Source: an uncultured Exiguobacterium sp. (GTDB taxonomy: Bacteria; Bacillota; Bacilli; Exiguobacteriales; Exiguobacteriaceae). From it: 64,000 nucleotides of DNA. Both the position numbers and the translations under genes were made by a program. Shown here one piece after another: positions 43,560-52,101 of this stretch (position 1 is the first letter of the stretch; every line of letters starts with the position of its first letter). The notes beneath the pieces were generated by a model, which was not told the origin of the DNA, searched no databases, and was given only the letters and a program-made list of their open reading frames with translations. The stretch lies in NCBI GenBank assembly GCA_913775715.1, contig CAJYMC010000007.1:1364001-1428000 (forward strand), written 5' to 3'.

Positions 43560-44447
43560 TCACCCCTCCTTTCTAACGATATAGCCTTCTTTCTCATGAA
43601 TCGTCTCGTCTGAAGAGAGTACGAGTCGTTCTCCGGATGCTCGTTCTACTTCGTAGAAACGAACACCGTATTGAATGAGTTCTTTCGTAATCGTAACACG
43701 TTCATCCGTTTCCTTCGTCGGTCTTGAGACCAAGTTGACTGCCGTCAACGGATGCCATGTTTCTTCAATCTGAATGCCTTCGCCAAAAAACGGACTTGTC
43801 TGACTGAGCGTGATCGGCGTGCCATGATCGACGATTCGCCCCTGTTCTAAGACATAGACGATATCCGCCATCGCCATCGCCTCTTCTCGATCATGCGTGA
43901 CAAGTAGCGTCGTGACGCCTTGTTCCTCGGTCAACTTTCGGATCAATGTCCGAAGTTCCCGTCGTCTCGGTACATCTAGACTCGAGAATGGTTCATCGAG
44001 CAACAAGAAGTCCGGTTGACTCGCCAGCGCACGAGCTAAACTCGCCCGCTGTTGTTCACCACCTGACAGTTCGTGAACAGCACTTTTTCCTCTCCCCTCG
44101 AGTCCGACGCGGTGTAACCACGACTCGAGTTCGATTGGTGTTAACTGTTTGGCACCGAGACGAATGTTCTGTTCGACGTTCAGATGCGGAAACAATAACG
44201 ACCGTTGAAACATCATCGTCACACCTCGTTGATTCGGCGAAAGTGTCGTGACGTCTCGTTCCCCGAATTGAATCATCCCACTCGTCACACGTTCGAGACC
44301 CGCAATCAGGCGGAGAAGCGTCGTTTTCCCGCTACCGCTCGGTCCGACTAACGCCACGCATTGCCCAGACGCAATGCTGACATCGATGTCGGACAACACC
44401 CGCTTGCTTCCAAATCGTTTATTGACTTGTTGTATCGTGACTTCCAT
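43560..44447 (-). CDS. ynjD: ABC transporter ATP-binding protein (YnjD-like)
   Basis: 295 aa. Walker A GPSGSGKTT, Q-loop MMFQRSLLFPHL, signature LSGGEQQR, Walker B FLLLDEPFSSLD, H-loop LVTHDREEA. The C-terminal 80 residues extend beyond the basic cassette (TWHPLTAVNLVSRPTK), like many iron/thiamine/sulphate-type cassettes with regulatory C-termini. It energises the two permeases upstream. Its 3' end overlaps the phosphatidyltransferase start region. CGGAGGCG precedes the ATG; the stop is just downstream of the next gene's Shine-Dalgarno. Confidence 0.92.
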   Translation of the reverse strand: MEVTIQQVNKRFGSKRVLSDIDVSIASGQCVALVGPSGSGKTTLLRLIAGLERVTSGMIQFGERDVTTLSPNQRGVTMMFQRSLLFPHLNVEQNIRLGAKQLTPIELESWLHRVGLEGRGKSAVHELSGGEQQRASLARALASQPDFLLLDEPFSSLDVPRRRELRTLIRKLTEEQGVTTLLVTHDREEAMAMADIVYVLEQGRIVDHGTPITLSQTSPFFGEGIQIEETWHPLTAVNLVSRPTKETDERVTITKELIQYGVRFYEVERASGERLVLSSDETIHEKEGYIVRKEG

Positions 44448-45165
44448 TTAAACGCCTCCGTACGATTCGTATCCAGCTAGAAAAAATAACCGCTTGTAAC
44501 GCATAAAAAAGGACAGGCAACCCGATCAACCAAAGTGTCGCCTGACGAGCCGCTTCCTGGGAATTACCAGAATACGCCGGAAATACTTCCAGCGCGATCA
44601 TGCGGACGATTCCACCACCAATCAATGCGACAAGCGCATATTGACTGATCGTGATCACGGTGACGAGTAACGTCACGGATTGTAACGTCGACCGCAACAT
44701 CGGTCCCGTCAAATAAAACCAGCGTTTGAATCGGTTCCCTTCAAGCAAGACCATCTGTTCGAGCATTCGTTCTCCAAGTGCCTGAAATCCGTTCGTGTAT
44801 AAGCGGACCGTATACGGCAATGTCGGCAGAAGTAACACGAGTAATACGCCGAAAAAACGATCTGCCAAACCGAGCCGGATCCACGTTAAATAGAGACCGA
44901 ATGATAGCAATAACACGGGAACGAACAACGGTAAACTAATCAAGAACTCTGCCATGCGAATACGCTTCCCTGTTTGAAAGGCGATTGCTTTTCCCGCCAT
45001 GTATCCGAAGAGATGATTCAACAACACGACGGCACAGATCATTGCGACGGTCGTGCCAAGCGTCGCTTCAAGACGTAGATTCCAAGTCCACTCTCCCGGA
45101 ATCAATCCGATCAAGGGAACGATGAAGAGAAGAACAACACATAAGATGACACTCGTTTTTTTCAT
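44419..45165 (-). CDS. ABC transporter permease (second half of YnjC)
   Basis: 248 aa with six hydrophobic helices. The EAA-type cytoplasmic loop reads QALGERMLEQMVLLEGNRFKRWFYLTGPMLRSTL, the binding site for the ATPase coupling helix. It overlaps the ATPase start (29 bp) and shares an ATGA with the upstream permease. In E. coli YnjC is a single 511-residue protein with two such modules; here the two are separate genes. Confidence 0.9.
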   Translation of the reverse strand: MKKTSVILCVVLLFIVPLIGLIPGEWTWNLRLEATLGTTVAMICAVVLLNHLFGYMAGKAIAFQTGKRIRMAEFLISLPLFVPVLLLSFGLYLTWIRLGLADRFFGVLLVLLLPTLPYTVRLYTNGFQALGERMLEQMVLLEGNRFKRWFYLTGPMLRSTLQSVTLLVTVITISQYALVALIGGGIVRMIALEVFPAYSGNSQEAARQATLWLIGLPVLFYALQAVIFSSWIRIVRRRLNGSHDTTSQ

Positions 45166-45920
45166 TCGCTTCGCCCCCTACTGATCTTTGTTGCCAGCGG
45201 ACGGGTTAACCCCGTCATGAGCACGAGTAAGAGGAAGAGTCCACCCGTCAAGACGACACTCATCGCAAAAGCGAGCGGTTGATCCGATAAATCACCTTGA
45301 GTGTATAAGTCAAAGGCGTAGACGCCAAGTAATTTCGGATAGGTGACGCCAAGTAATGCCGGAATTTCATACGCAAACGAAATAAAGGCAAGTAAGATAA
45401 AACCGGCTTCAAGTATTGGAACGAGCAGGAAAACACCCCGTGCATGCCAGAATCGGCGCACTGGTGATAAACCGAGCATTATACCGAGTTCTTGATAACG
45501 TGAATCAAGACGCCGGACCACCGGTAAGAGATAAAAAAAGACGAACGGAATTTCTTTGTACAGATACGTCAACATGACACTAAAATAATTCCCTTCATGC
45601 GGTCCGATGACAGGAACGTCACTGAGATAGAGAATTGCGAGATACGCTGCTCCTAGATGAGGAATGAATAATGGAATTGCAAGCAACGCCGCTAGCCGCG
45701 TTCTGCTCAAGATTCGTGCGAGTATCACGCCGATGATCAAAGCGATGATCGTACTGACGATGGCCACATAACTACTGACGGCTAGACTTTCTAAAAAGAC
45801 GTCATCCGTCAGTAGCTCGTGATAATCGGCGGGTGACGTCATCGAAACACTGACCCATAACCCGTATAAGACCATTCCTGCCATCAAGAGTGCAGCAGGA
45901 TATGCGTTACCGCGCCACAC
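45162..45920 (-). CDS. ynjC: ABC transporter permease (first half of YnjC)
   Basis: 252 aa, GTG start at 45920, six or seven hydrophobic helices. EAA loop: DSRYQELGIMLGLSPVRRFWHARGVFLLVP. It pairs with the downstream permease to form the channel. Overlaps the binding-protein gene by 14 bp (frame-shifted stop/start) and couples to the second permease by ATGA. Family BPD_transp_1 of the thiamine/iron/spermidine-type systems. Confidence 0.9.
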   Translation of the reverse strand: MWRGNAYPAALLMAGMVLYGLWVSVSMTSPADYHELLTDDVFLESLAVSSYVAIVSTIIALIIGVILARILSRTRLAALLAIPLFIPHLGAAYLAILYLSDVPVIGPHEGNYFSVMLTYLYKEIPFVFFYLLPVVRRLDSRYQELGIMLGLSPVRRFWHARGVFLLVPILEAGFILLAFISFAYEIPALLGVTYPKLLGVYAFDLYTQGDLSDQPLAFAMSVVLTGGLFLLLVLMTGLTRPLATKISRGRSE

Positions 45921-47103
45921 GAGACGGCCATTCCTTACGGATCATCTCGAAGACCGATGGATCTAGTTCCGTTCGGACTTTCCCTTCAAATACACTTGGC
46001 TTCGGCGTCGACGATGCGGCCGGTACATCAGCGAACTGCTTTTGTTCTGACGATTCAAGTGTCGATAAATCAAGACTTGTTCCGTCGCCCCAGTACGTCG
46101 CATCGTATTTTTTCAATTGCGCCTCAGGTGACAACAGCGTATTGATCGTAACGAGTGCGCCTTTCGGGTTCGGTGCGTTGAACGGTACGGAAAGGAAATG
46201 GGTCGATGCGATTGAACCATCCTTCAAGACGATCGGACGCGTTTGTTTCGGAAACGTTCCTGACTTCACTTCTTGTTCTGCTCGTCGTTCGTTGAAGCCC
46301 ATCGTGAAATCAACGTCTCCGTTCGCGTACAACTGATCGAGTTGCGCTAGCGTCTTCGGATACGTCTTGCCTTTTTTCCAGAGGTAAGGCTTGATTTCGT
46401 TCAGATAGGCCCATGTCTTCTTGAAGTCTGCCTTCGGGTCTTTCAGAGTCGCGTTCGATTCGACACCATACATGACATGGCGCACGAAGGCATTCCCCGT
46501 AAAGTCCGTCACTTCCGGATACGTGAAGCGTCCTGGATTTTCCTTGACCCAAGACTTCAACGCTTTCAAATCGGTCGGTGGCGACTTCACGTCAGCTGCG
46601 TCATAGTGCAATGTGTACTGGACTTTCCCCCACGCGGCTTCAAGACTCTCTGTTTTCGTGCCGCTATCTGAACTTTGGGCAGCAGCATCGACATACTTCA
46701 TGTTCGGGAGTACTTTTGTGATTTCGCCATACAGTAAATCATCTTTTTTGGCATTCAAGAAATTATCGCCATTGATCCAGACGACATCGATGACACCTTT
46801 TTCCTTACCTGCCTGCTTCTCAGCACGCAGTTTTTGAATGATATCCGCCGTCTCGATCGGTACGCGTTCTAACGTGATGTTGTGTTCCTTCTTCAAACGC
46901 GGTGCTACGTATTCATCGATGTAAGCATTGATGCCTTCATCGCCACCCCACATGTACATCCGAACCGTTGATTTTTCTGCTTCTTTTTCAATCGTCTGAT
47001 AAGAAGTCCCTAAGACATTCTTCGGTTCCGGTGTCGCATCCGGAGTACCACAGCCTGCGAGCAGCGTACCTAGGGCAAGAAAGCTGATTACCTTTTTTTT
47101 CAT
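45907..47103 (-). CDS. ynjB: ABC transporter substrate-binding lipoprotein (YnjB-like)
   Basis: 398 aa. Signal peptide with lipobox LLAGC near residues 14-18. The family match to E. coli YnjB is recognisable in the N-domain: MYMWGGDEGINAYIDEYVAPRLKKEHNITL and GVIDVVWINGDNFLNAKK, with DVDFTMGFNERRAE in the hinge region. Two-domain periplasmic-binding-protein fold. The substrate of YnjBCD is not established to my knowledge. The gene lies between the SDR and the permease genes; GGAGGAG precedes the ATG. Confidence 0.88.
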   Translation of the reverse strand: MKKKVISFLALGTLLAGCGTPDATPEPKNVLGTSYQTIEKEAEKSTVRMYMWGGDEGINAYIDEYVAPRLKKEHNITLERVPIETADIIQKLRAEKQAGKEKGVIDVVWINGDNFLNAKKDDLLYGEITKVLPNMKYVDAAAQSSDSGTKTESLEAAWGKVQYTLHYDAADVKSPPTDLKALKSWVKENPGRFTYPEVTDFTGNAFVRHVMYGVESNATLKDPKADFKKTWAYLNEIKPYLWKKGKTYPKTLAQLDQLYANGDVDFTMGFNERRAEQEVKSGTFPKQTRPIVLKDGSIASTHFLSVPFNAPNPKGALVTINTLLSPEAQLKKYDATYWGDGTSLDLSTLESSEQKQFADVPAASSTPKPSVFEGKVRTELDPSVFEMIRKEWPSRVAR

Positions 47104-47122
47104 TTGTCGTTCTCCTCCGTCA

Positions 47123-47881
47123 TCACTTTTTGTCGAAACCTGGTTTTCCTAACCACTCAATCAGCCGTGGCATGACGCCGTATCCTTTTGCTGAAAGCTC
47201 CATCCACCATGGTGCATTGACCTCTCGCTTGTGGCGCCGCATCGCCCGTACGACAGTCTGTGCAAGCTGTTCTTTTGATAAGACGATCGAAGCTACGTTT
47301 TTTTCATACTTCCGACTAATATCCGCTCTTTCGAAAAATTCCGTCGCGATCGGTCCTGGGTTAATCGTCATGACATGGATGCCTTTTGGACGTAACTCCA
47401 GACGTAGCGCGTTTGAAAATTGCAACATCGCTGCTTTCGTCATGCAATAGATCGTCGACTTCGGTGTCGGCAACTTCCCTGCCTGACTCGCGACGTTGAC
47501 GATCATGCCTCCTTCTCGCATTAACGGAAGGCATGCTTTCGTCAAACGGACAGGGCTTAAGACGTTGATTCGGTGCATCGACTCAATCGTCTCAATCGAC
47601 GTCTTCTCCAAGAAGCTGAATTCCCCAAATCCGGCATTGTTAACCAGCACATCAATATGCCCATAACGGTCAGACAACAGTTGTGCGAGATCTTCCGGTG
47701 CTTCTTCTAAGTCGTAGACGAGATAATCTGCTTGAAGATTAGACGCTAACACCTGTAATCGTTCCTCCCGTCGTGCAATCAGAATCAAGTTTGCGCCTTC
47801 TTTATGCAAGGCTCGTGCCAACGCTTCGCCGAGTCCACTCGAAGCACCCGTGATGACGATCGTCCGATTGATGAGTTGCAT
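47123..47881 (-). CDS. Short-chain dehydrogenase/reductase
   Basis: 252 aa. TGASSGLGEALARALHKEGANLILIARREERL marks NADP binding (R after the second strand), NNAGFGEFSFL, catalytic serine in VNVASQAGKLPT and YCMTKAAMLQF with Y-x3-K; PGPIATEFFERA follows. The C-terminal YGVMPRLIEWLGKPGF is close to DltE/YvoA-type SDRs acting on membrane or acyl substrates. One-base link to the MBL gene and 19 bp to ynjB put it in the same cluster. Confidence 0.9.
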   Translation of the reverse strand: MQLINRTIVITGASSGLGEALARALHKEGANLILIARREERLQVLASNLQADYLVYDLEEAPEDLAQLLSDRYGHIDVLVNNAGFGEFSFLEKTSIETIESMHRINVLSPVRLTKACLPLMREGGMIVNVASQAGKLPTPKSTIYCMTKAAMLQFSNALRLELRPKGIHVMTINPGPIATEFFERADISRKYEKNVASIVLSKEQLAQTVVRAMRRHKREVNAPWWMELSAKGYGVMPRLIEWLGKPGFDKK

Positions 47882-48852
47882 TAGACTTCCTCCGTTTTCG
47901 AATAGTAGAGGATGCCTTCACGCTTCTCAACTTGAATTGTTTTACGCGCGACGAGTGTGTCGAGCCGTGCTTTCATCTCACTCATGACGAGCGGGAATGA
48001 TTTTTTTAATCGGTTTCCATACGTCACTTGAGCTAGGTCGAATAACGTATGCTCTCCCGTAAAATATTTCAATAGTTGATCACCGCGTGCCTTGCGTTGC
48101 ATCAATCGTTCTTCGACGAGCGCCGCGACATCTCGAATCGGATCACCATGTCCGGTGTAGGCGATTCGAATTTGTTCACCCTGTAATTTTTCTAAAGAGT
48201 CGAGATACGCAAGGACCGGGCGTTTCACTAGTACATCATCACCTGGTTGCGGTTGTTCGAGCAACGGGTTCGGTTCAACCCGATCAAGCAGGTGATCCGC
48301 CGCGAACAATACACCATCGTCACTTAGAATTCCGATTTGGTCACTCGCATGCCCTGGCAGTTCGATGACCCGATATCGCCCAGATGGCGTAATCGCGTCA
48401 CCTTCTTTTAATGTGAAATCAAGTTGACCTTTTCCAAGCCATTTCAAGGCAGATTGATAGCTCGGTAACATTTTTTGAATCGCTTCCGGAACACCAAACG
48501 ATGTCGCCAATCGCTGCAAGAACGCATCTCCGTTGTTTAAAAATGTCTCATCTTGCTCCAAGTATGGACGCAACCGCGCATGTCCATATACAGGAATGCC
48601 TTTCTCTGAAAAGCGATGCGCCATACCGGCATGATCCGCATGGTGATGCGTCACGATGACACGATCTAAATCCTCGACCTGAAGTTCATATCGCGCAAGC
48701 ATCCGTTGCATCGTTTGCCATGCTTCAAGCGTATCTGGTCCACAATCAATGAGGATGTTTTCCCCTTCCGTTCGTAATACATAACAGTTCACGTCTCCTA
48801 CCGGAAATGGTGTCGGAATCGGAATTGGGATGATTTCGTCTGATACAGTCAT
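47881..48852 (-). CDS. MBL-fold hydrolase
   Basis: 323 aa. THHHADHAGM is the canonical HxHxDH dinuclear zinc motif; ELPGHASDQIGI and AADHLLDRVEPNP add the third histidine and bridging aspartate, and TGHGDPIRD the last. The C-terminal 80 residues form a winged-helix-like LACTB2-type cap (LMQRKARGDQLLKYF; VTYGNRLKKSFPLVMSEMKARLDTLV). Soluble, no signal peptide. Substrate unknown; first gene of the ynj-like minus-strand cluster, coupled to the SDR. Confidence 0.92.
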   Translation of the reverse strand: MTVSDEIIPIPIPTPFPVGDVNCYVLRTEGENILIDCGPDTLEAWQTMQRMLARYELQVEDLDRVIVTHHHADHAGMAHRFSEKGIPVYGHARLRPYLEQDETFLNNGDAFLQRLATSFGVPEAIQKMLPSYQSALKWLGKGQLDFTLKEGDAITPSGRYRVIELPGHASDQIGILSDDGVLFAADHLLDRVEPNPLLEQPQPGDDVLVKRPVLAYLDSLEKLQGEQIRIAYTGHGDPIRDVAALVEERLMQRKARGDQLLKYFTGEHTLFDLAQVTYGNRLKKSFPLVMSEMKARLDTLVARKTIQVEKREGILYYSKTEEV

Positions 48853-48982
48853 GCCTACACGCCTCTTTTCTCTCGTCCATTTTCTTTCATTATAGAGAGA
48901 ATGAAGCTATAGCGCCAAACTTTGTGCGTCAAAGGGTGACATTTGTTGTCTAGCTTACGTTAGGGTGTCCGAAATGGATGCA

Positions 48983-49018
48983 CAAAAAACCGACCTTTCC
49001 GCAGATTGAAAGGTCGGT
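48983..49018 (-). terminator. Rho-independent terminator of gapN
   Basis: 11-bp perfect stem 48989-48999/49008-49018 followed by TTTTTTG on the minus strand. Confidence 0.95.
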
Positions 49019-49025
49019 CAGAAAC

Positions 49026-50465
49026 TTATTTTAAGTTGAGGACTGTTAATTTGTCGCGTGTCATTGAAGCGAGGCTTCGTCCCACACCTTGAACACCGAG
49101 ACCCGATGATTTCACACCGATGAATGGGAAGTGGTCAGGACCACGTTCCGTCCGGCCGTTGATTTGAACAGAACCTGTTTCAAGCGCATCCGCTACTGCA
49201 AACGCAGCATCAATGTTCTCTGTGAAGACACTTGCTTGAAGACCGTATTCTGATTCGTTCGAGTATGCGATCATTTCATCGACCGAGTTGACACGAATGA
49301 TTGGAAGAACTGGTCCGAACGGCTCTTCCCAAGCGACGCGCATGTCGCGTGTCACATTGTCAAGAAGTGTTGGTTCGATCAAGTTCGCCGTACGTCCGCC
49401 ACCTGTGACGAGCGTTGCGCCTTTGTCTGTTGCGTCCGTGATCAATCCTTCGACGAAGTCCGCTGATTTCGTATCGATAAGCGGTACGACGACACTGTCT
49501 TGTTCAGGTGAACCGACTGTCAATTTCGCGATTCGTGTCTTGAGTTCTTCGATGAGCGCATCCGCTTGCTGATCAAGAACGAAGACGCGTTTGATTGCTG
49601 TACAGCGTTGACCTGAGTAAGAGAACGCACCACTGATGATGTGATCTGCCGCAAGTGACAGATTCGCATCTTCAAGAACGAGTGCCGGGTCTTTTCCACC
49701 AAGTTCAAGGACGAGTGGAATCATCGCCGATTGACGTGATAAGTGTTGTCCTGTACCTGTACCACCTGTGAATGTGATCATGTTGATGCCTGGGTGAGCC
49801 GTCAAGTAATCACCGATGACCGATCCACGACCTGTAACGATGTTGACGAGTCCAGCTGGAAGACCTGCTGCGACGAGTGCTTCGACCATCAAGATACCGC
49901 TGATCGACCCTTGTGTTGCCGGTTTGAAGACAACGGCGTTTCCTGTCATGAGGGCCGGTGCGAGTTTCGCTGCTGCTAAGTTGACTGGGTAATTGAACGG
50001 TGAAATCGCAAGGACTACGCCGAGCGGTGCTTTTTTGATGACTGCGATTTTTTTCGCGCTACCACCTGGGAACGAATCTCCTTGCATCATCTGACCGTCG
50101 AAACGAAGACCTTCTTCCGCTGTGTAGCGAATGATTTCAGCTGTCCGTTTAACTTCTTTGACGCCATCCGCACGTCCTTTACCGACTTCGCGCATGATGA
50201 CTTCACCGATTTCGTCGGCACGTTTTTCAAGTTCCGTTGCCCAAGCGTGAAGCAATTCAGCCCGTTTGTTCGCTGGTTGTTTTGCCCACTCTGCTTGTGC
50301 CGCTTTCGCTGAAGCGATGGCACGATCGACTTCTGGTTTCGTCATCGCTTGGACGCGACCGACAAGATCCTCTTTATATGGTGAAGAGATTTCAATCGTC
50401 TCTTTTGATTCACTTTCATGCCATTGTCCATCTAGTAAAAATGTGTAGGTTGTTGCTGTAGTCAT
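49026..50465 (-). CDS. gapN: NADP-dependent non-phosphorylating glyceraldehyde-3-phosphate dehydrogenase
   Basis: 479 aa aldehyde dehydrogenase superfamily. PFNYPVNL, TFTGGTGTG, the catalytic glutamate in LVLELGGKDPALV, catalytic cysteine in SYSGQRCTAIKR (near residue 285) and the GapN-specific QINGRTERGPDHFPFIGVKSSGLG. It oxidises glyceraldehyde-3-phosphate to 3-phosphoglycerate with NADP+, bypassing ATP formation and supplying NADPH. Own SigA promoter with a CcpA site upstream; followed by a strong terminator. Confidence 0.96.
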   Translation of the reverse strand: MTTATTYTFLLDGQWHESESKETIEISSPYKEDLVGRVQAMTKPEVDRAIASAKAAQAEWAKQPANKRAELLHAWATELEKRADEIGEVIMREVGKGRADGVKEVKRTAEIIRYTAEEGLRFDGQMMQGDSFPGGSAKKIAVIKKAPLGVVLAISPFNYPVNLAAAKLAPALMTGNAVVFKPATQGSISGILMVEALVAAGLPAGLVNIVTGRGSVIGDYLTAHPGINMITFTGGTGTGQHLSRQSAMIPLVLELGGKDPALVLEDANLSLAADHIISGAFSYSGQRCTAIKRVFVLDQQADALIEELKTRIAKLTVGSPEQDSVVVPLIDTKSADFVEGLITDATDKGATLVTGGGRTANLIEPTLLDNVTRDMRVAWEEPFGPVLPIIRVNSVDEMIAYSNESEYGLQASVFTENIDAAFAVADALETGSVQINGRTERGPDHFPFIGVKSSGLGVQGVGRSLASMTRDKLTVLNLK

Positions 50466-50523
50466 TCCACTCTACCTCCATTTATTTTTATCTCTCTCAT
50501 TTCAGTGTGTGGCTGCATAGCTT

Positions 50524-50553
50524 ATTGTAATCAATTGGTCTGACAAATGCCAA
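50524..50553 (-). promoter_or_regulatory. SigA-type promoter of gapN
   Basis: Minus-strand TTGGCA (50548-50553), 18-nt spacer, TACAAT (50524-50529). Confidence 0.6.
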
Positions 50554-50573
50554 ACTTTTTGCTTAACATATTA

Positions 50574-50587
50574 TGAAAGCGATTACA
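50574..50587. promoter_or_regulatory. CcpA cre site between gapN and cheV
   Basis: TGAAAGCGATTACA fits TGNAANCGNWNNCA at every fixed position. It is about 60 bp upstream of the gapN start point, a position that usually activates. Confidence 0.7.
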
Positions 50588-50611
50588 ACGCTTTTTTTGT
50601 CAATTCAGAAC

Positions 50612-50639
50612 TAGAATTTTTAGCGTAGCATGCCGATAA
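50612..50639 (+). promoter_or_regulatory. SigD-type promoter of cheV
   Basis: TAGA (50612-50615), 16-nt spacer, GCCGATAA (50632-50639): close to the flagellar/chemotaxis SigD consensus TAAA-N15-GCCGATAT. Confidence 0.75.
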
Positions 50640-50683
50640 CTAGTCAGAAGTGAAGTGAAGGTAATGGAAAGGGGCACAACCAT

Positions 50684-51562
50684 ATGTATAATCAGCACGA
50701 TATTTTATTAGAAGCCGGCACGAATGAACTCGAGATCGTCATCTTCCATTGCGGACCATACACGTTCGGAATCAACGTCATGAAGGTCCGGGAAATCATC
50801 GTTCCGCTCCCGATGACACCACTCCCAGGTACACCGGATGCTGTCAAAGGATTAATCGAACTGCGCGGCGAAGTCATGACGGTCATCGATTTGCCAACCG
50901 TCATCGGCGTTCCCCACGATGAAGCAACCGAGGATCGATTGATCATCTGTGAATTCAATGGAGAAAAGAGCGTCCTGCGTGTTGACTCCGTTACGGAAAT
51001 CCGTCGTATCTCATGGGAACAAATCGATACACCAAACGAACTCGCTCGTGGCATCGAAGGATTAACGAACGGTGTCGTCAAAACAGGCGACAAGATGATC
51101 ATCTTGCTCGACTACGAAAAAATCGCACTTGAGCTCTCACGTAAGGATATCTTCGCCCGCGAAGAAGGACGTCGCGTCCAGTCTCGTGATCGGTCCGACA
51201 AAGTCATCTGGATTGCCGAAGACTCGGAAATGCTTCGGACGTTGATCATCGAAACACTCGAGGAAGCCGGTTACCATGGTCTGAAATGGTTCATCAATGG
51301 AAAAGAAGCATTCGATGCTTTTGAACAAGGAAGCAACTGCGACCTCCTGATCACCGATATCGAGATGCCGAAGATGGATGGACTTCATTTAACGAAACGC
51401 CTCCGTGAAGACGATCGTTATACAGAACTGCCGATCATCGTCTTCTCTTCCTTAATTTCCGACGATCTACGTCATAAAGGTGAGTCGGTTGGTGTCAATG
51501 CACAAATCACGAAACCGGAAATCGGTCGATTGATCGAAACGGTCGATTCATACGTCTTATAA
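50684..51562 (+). CDS. cheV: Chemotaxis coupling protein CheV
   Basis: 292 aa. N-terminal CheW domain (residues 16-150; EIVIFHCGPYTFGINVMKVREIIVP, IELRGEVMTVIDLP) and a C-terminal receiver domain with phosphoacceptor D225 in LLITDIEMPKMDG, acidic pair in IAEDSEM, and K in QITKPE. CheV couples chemoreceptors to CheA and is phosphorylated for adaptation. A SigD-type promoter precedes it, as in B. subtilis. The stop is followed by a compact bidirectional terminator. Confidence 0.96.
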   Translation: MYNQHDILLEAGTNELEIVIFHCGPYTFGINVMKVREIIVPLPMTPLPGTPDAVKGLIELRGEVMTVIDLPTVIGVPHDEATEDRLIICEFNGEKSVLRVDSVTEIRRISWEQIDTPNELARGIEGLTNGVVKTGDKMIILLDYEKIALELSRKDIFAREEGRRVQSRDRSDKVIWIAEDSEMLRTLIIETLEEAGYHGLKWFINGKEAFDAFEQGSNCDLLITDIEMPKMDGLHLTKRLREDDRYTELPIIVFSSLISDDLRHKGESVGVNAQITKPEIGRLIETVDSYVL

Positions 51563-51566
51563 GCAC

Positions 51567-51595
51567 AAAAAAGCCGACAAAATGTCGGCTTTTTT
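51567..51595. terminator. Bidirectional terminator
   Basis: 12-bp perfect stem with A- and T-rich ends; serves convergent cheV and HPt genes. Confidence 0.95.
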
Positions 51596-51610
51596 AATCT
51601 ATTCGATTCC

Positions 51611-51979
51611 TCAACGCAGCACGTCAAGATTTTTTCCAGTAAACACATCAAGCCAAATGACACGGAATTCAACCATGCAGCCTTCAATCCGATCGACGAT
51701 TTCTTGCGTGCCGGTCATTGAACCGGTTTCTGCTTCTTTTTCAAGTAGTTCGAAATCATCGGCTAAATCATCAGCGGCAACGGAATAGGAAGCACCTTTT
51801 AGCAAGTGAGCGAGTTTTTCAGTTTGCTCAGCATCTTGCTTGGCGACGGCATCTTTTAGTTCAGGAAACTTTCGATCGAACTGCGCGATATACGTTTCTC
51901 CGATTTTTTGAAGGAACGCGTGATCCCCATCCGCGATCGATTGAAGTTCTTCGAGCTTCTTAGCATTAAAAAAAGGCAT
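51611..51979 (-). CDS. Stand-alone histidine phosphotransfer (HPt) protein
   Basis: 122 aa, all helical. HLLKGASYSVAADDLADDF at residues 58-76 gives the HPt signature HxLKGxSxxxGA-type with phosphorylatable His58. There is no kinase or receiver domain attached. HPt proteins pass phosphate between receivers in phosphorelays. No hybrid kinase adjoins; nearby receiver domains are those of CheV and of the REC-PP2C phosphatase at 53118. GAGGAGGGG precedes the ATG. Confidence 0.85.
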   Translation of the reverse strand: MPFFNAKKLEELQSIADGDHAFLQKIGETYIAQFDRKFPELKDAVAKQDAEQTEKLAHLLKGASYSVAADDLADDFELLEKEAETGSMTGTQEIVDRIEGCMVEFRVIWLDVFTGKNLDVLR

Positions 51980-52040
51980 GTCTTCCCCTCCTCTATTTTC
52001 ATCTTATCACTAATCTCCGTAAAAAAAAATCGGAGAATCA

Positions 52041-52070
52041 TTTACACGCTGTCACATCTATTTCTATAAT
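52041..52070 (+). promoter_or_regulatory. SigA-type promoter of corA
   Basis: TTTACA (52041-52046), 18-nt spacer, TATAAT (52065-52070), 32 nt before the ATG. Confidence 0.75.
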
Positions 52071-52101
52071 GAGACAGTGAAGAGCAGGAGGGATAGACAA
52101 T

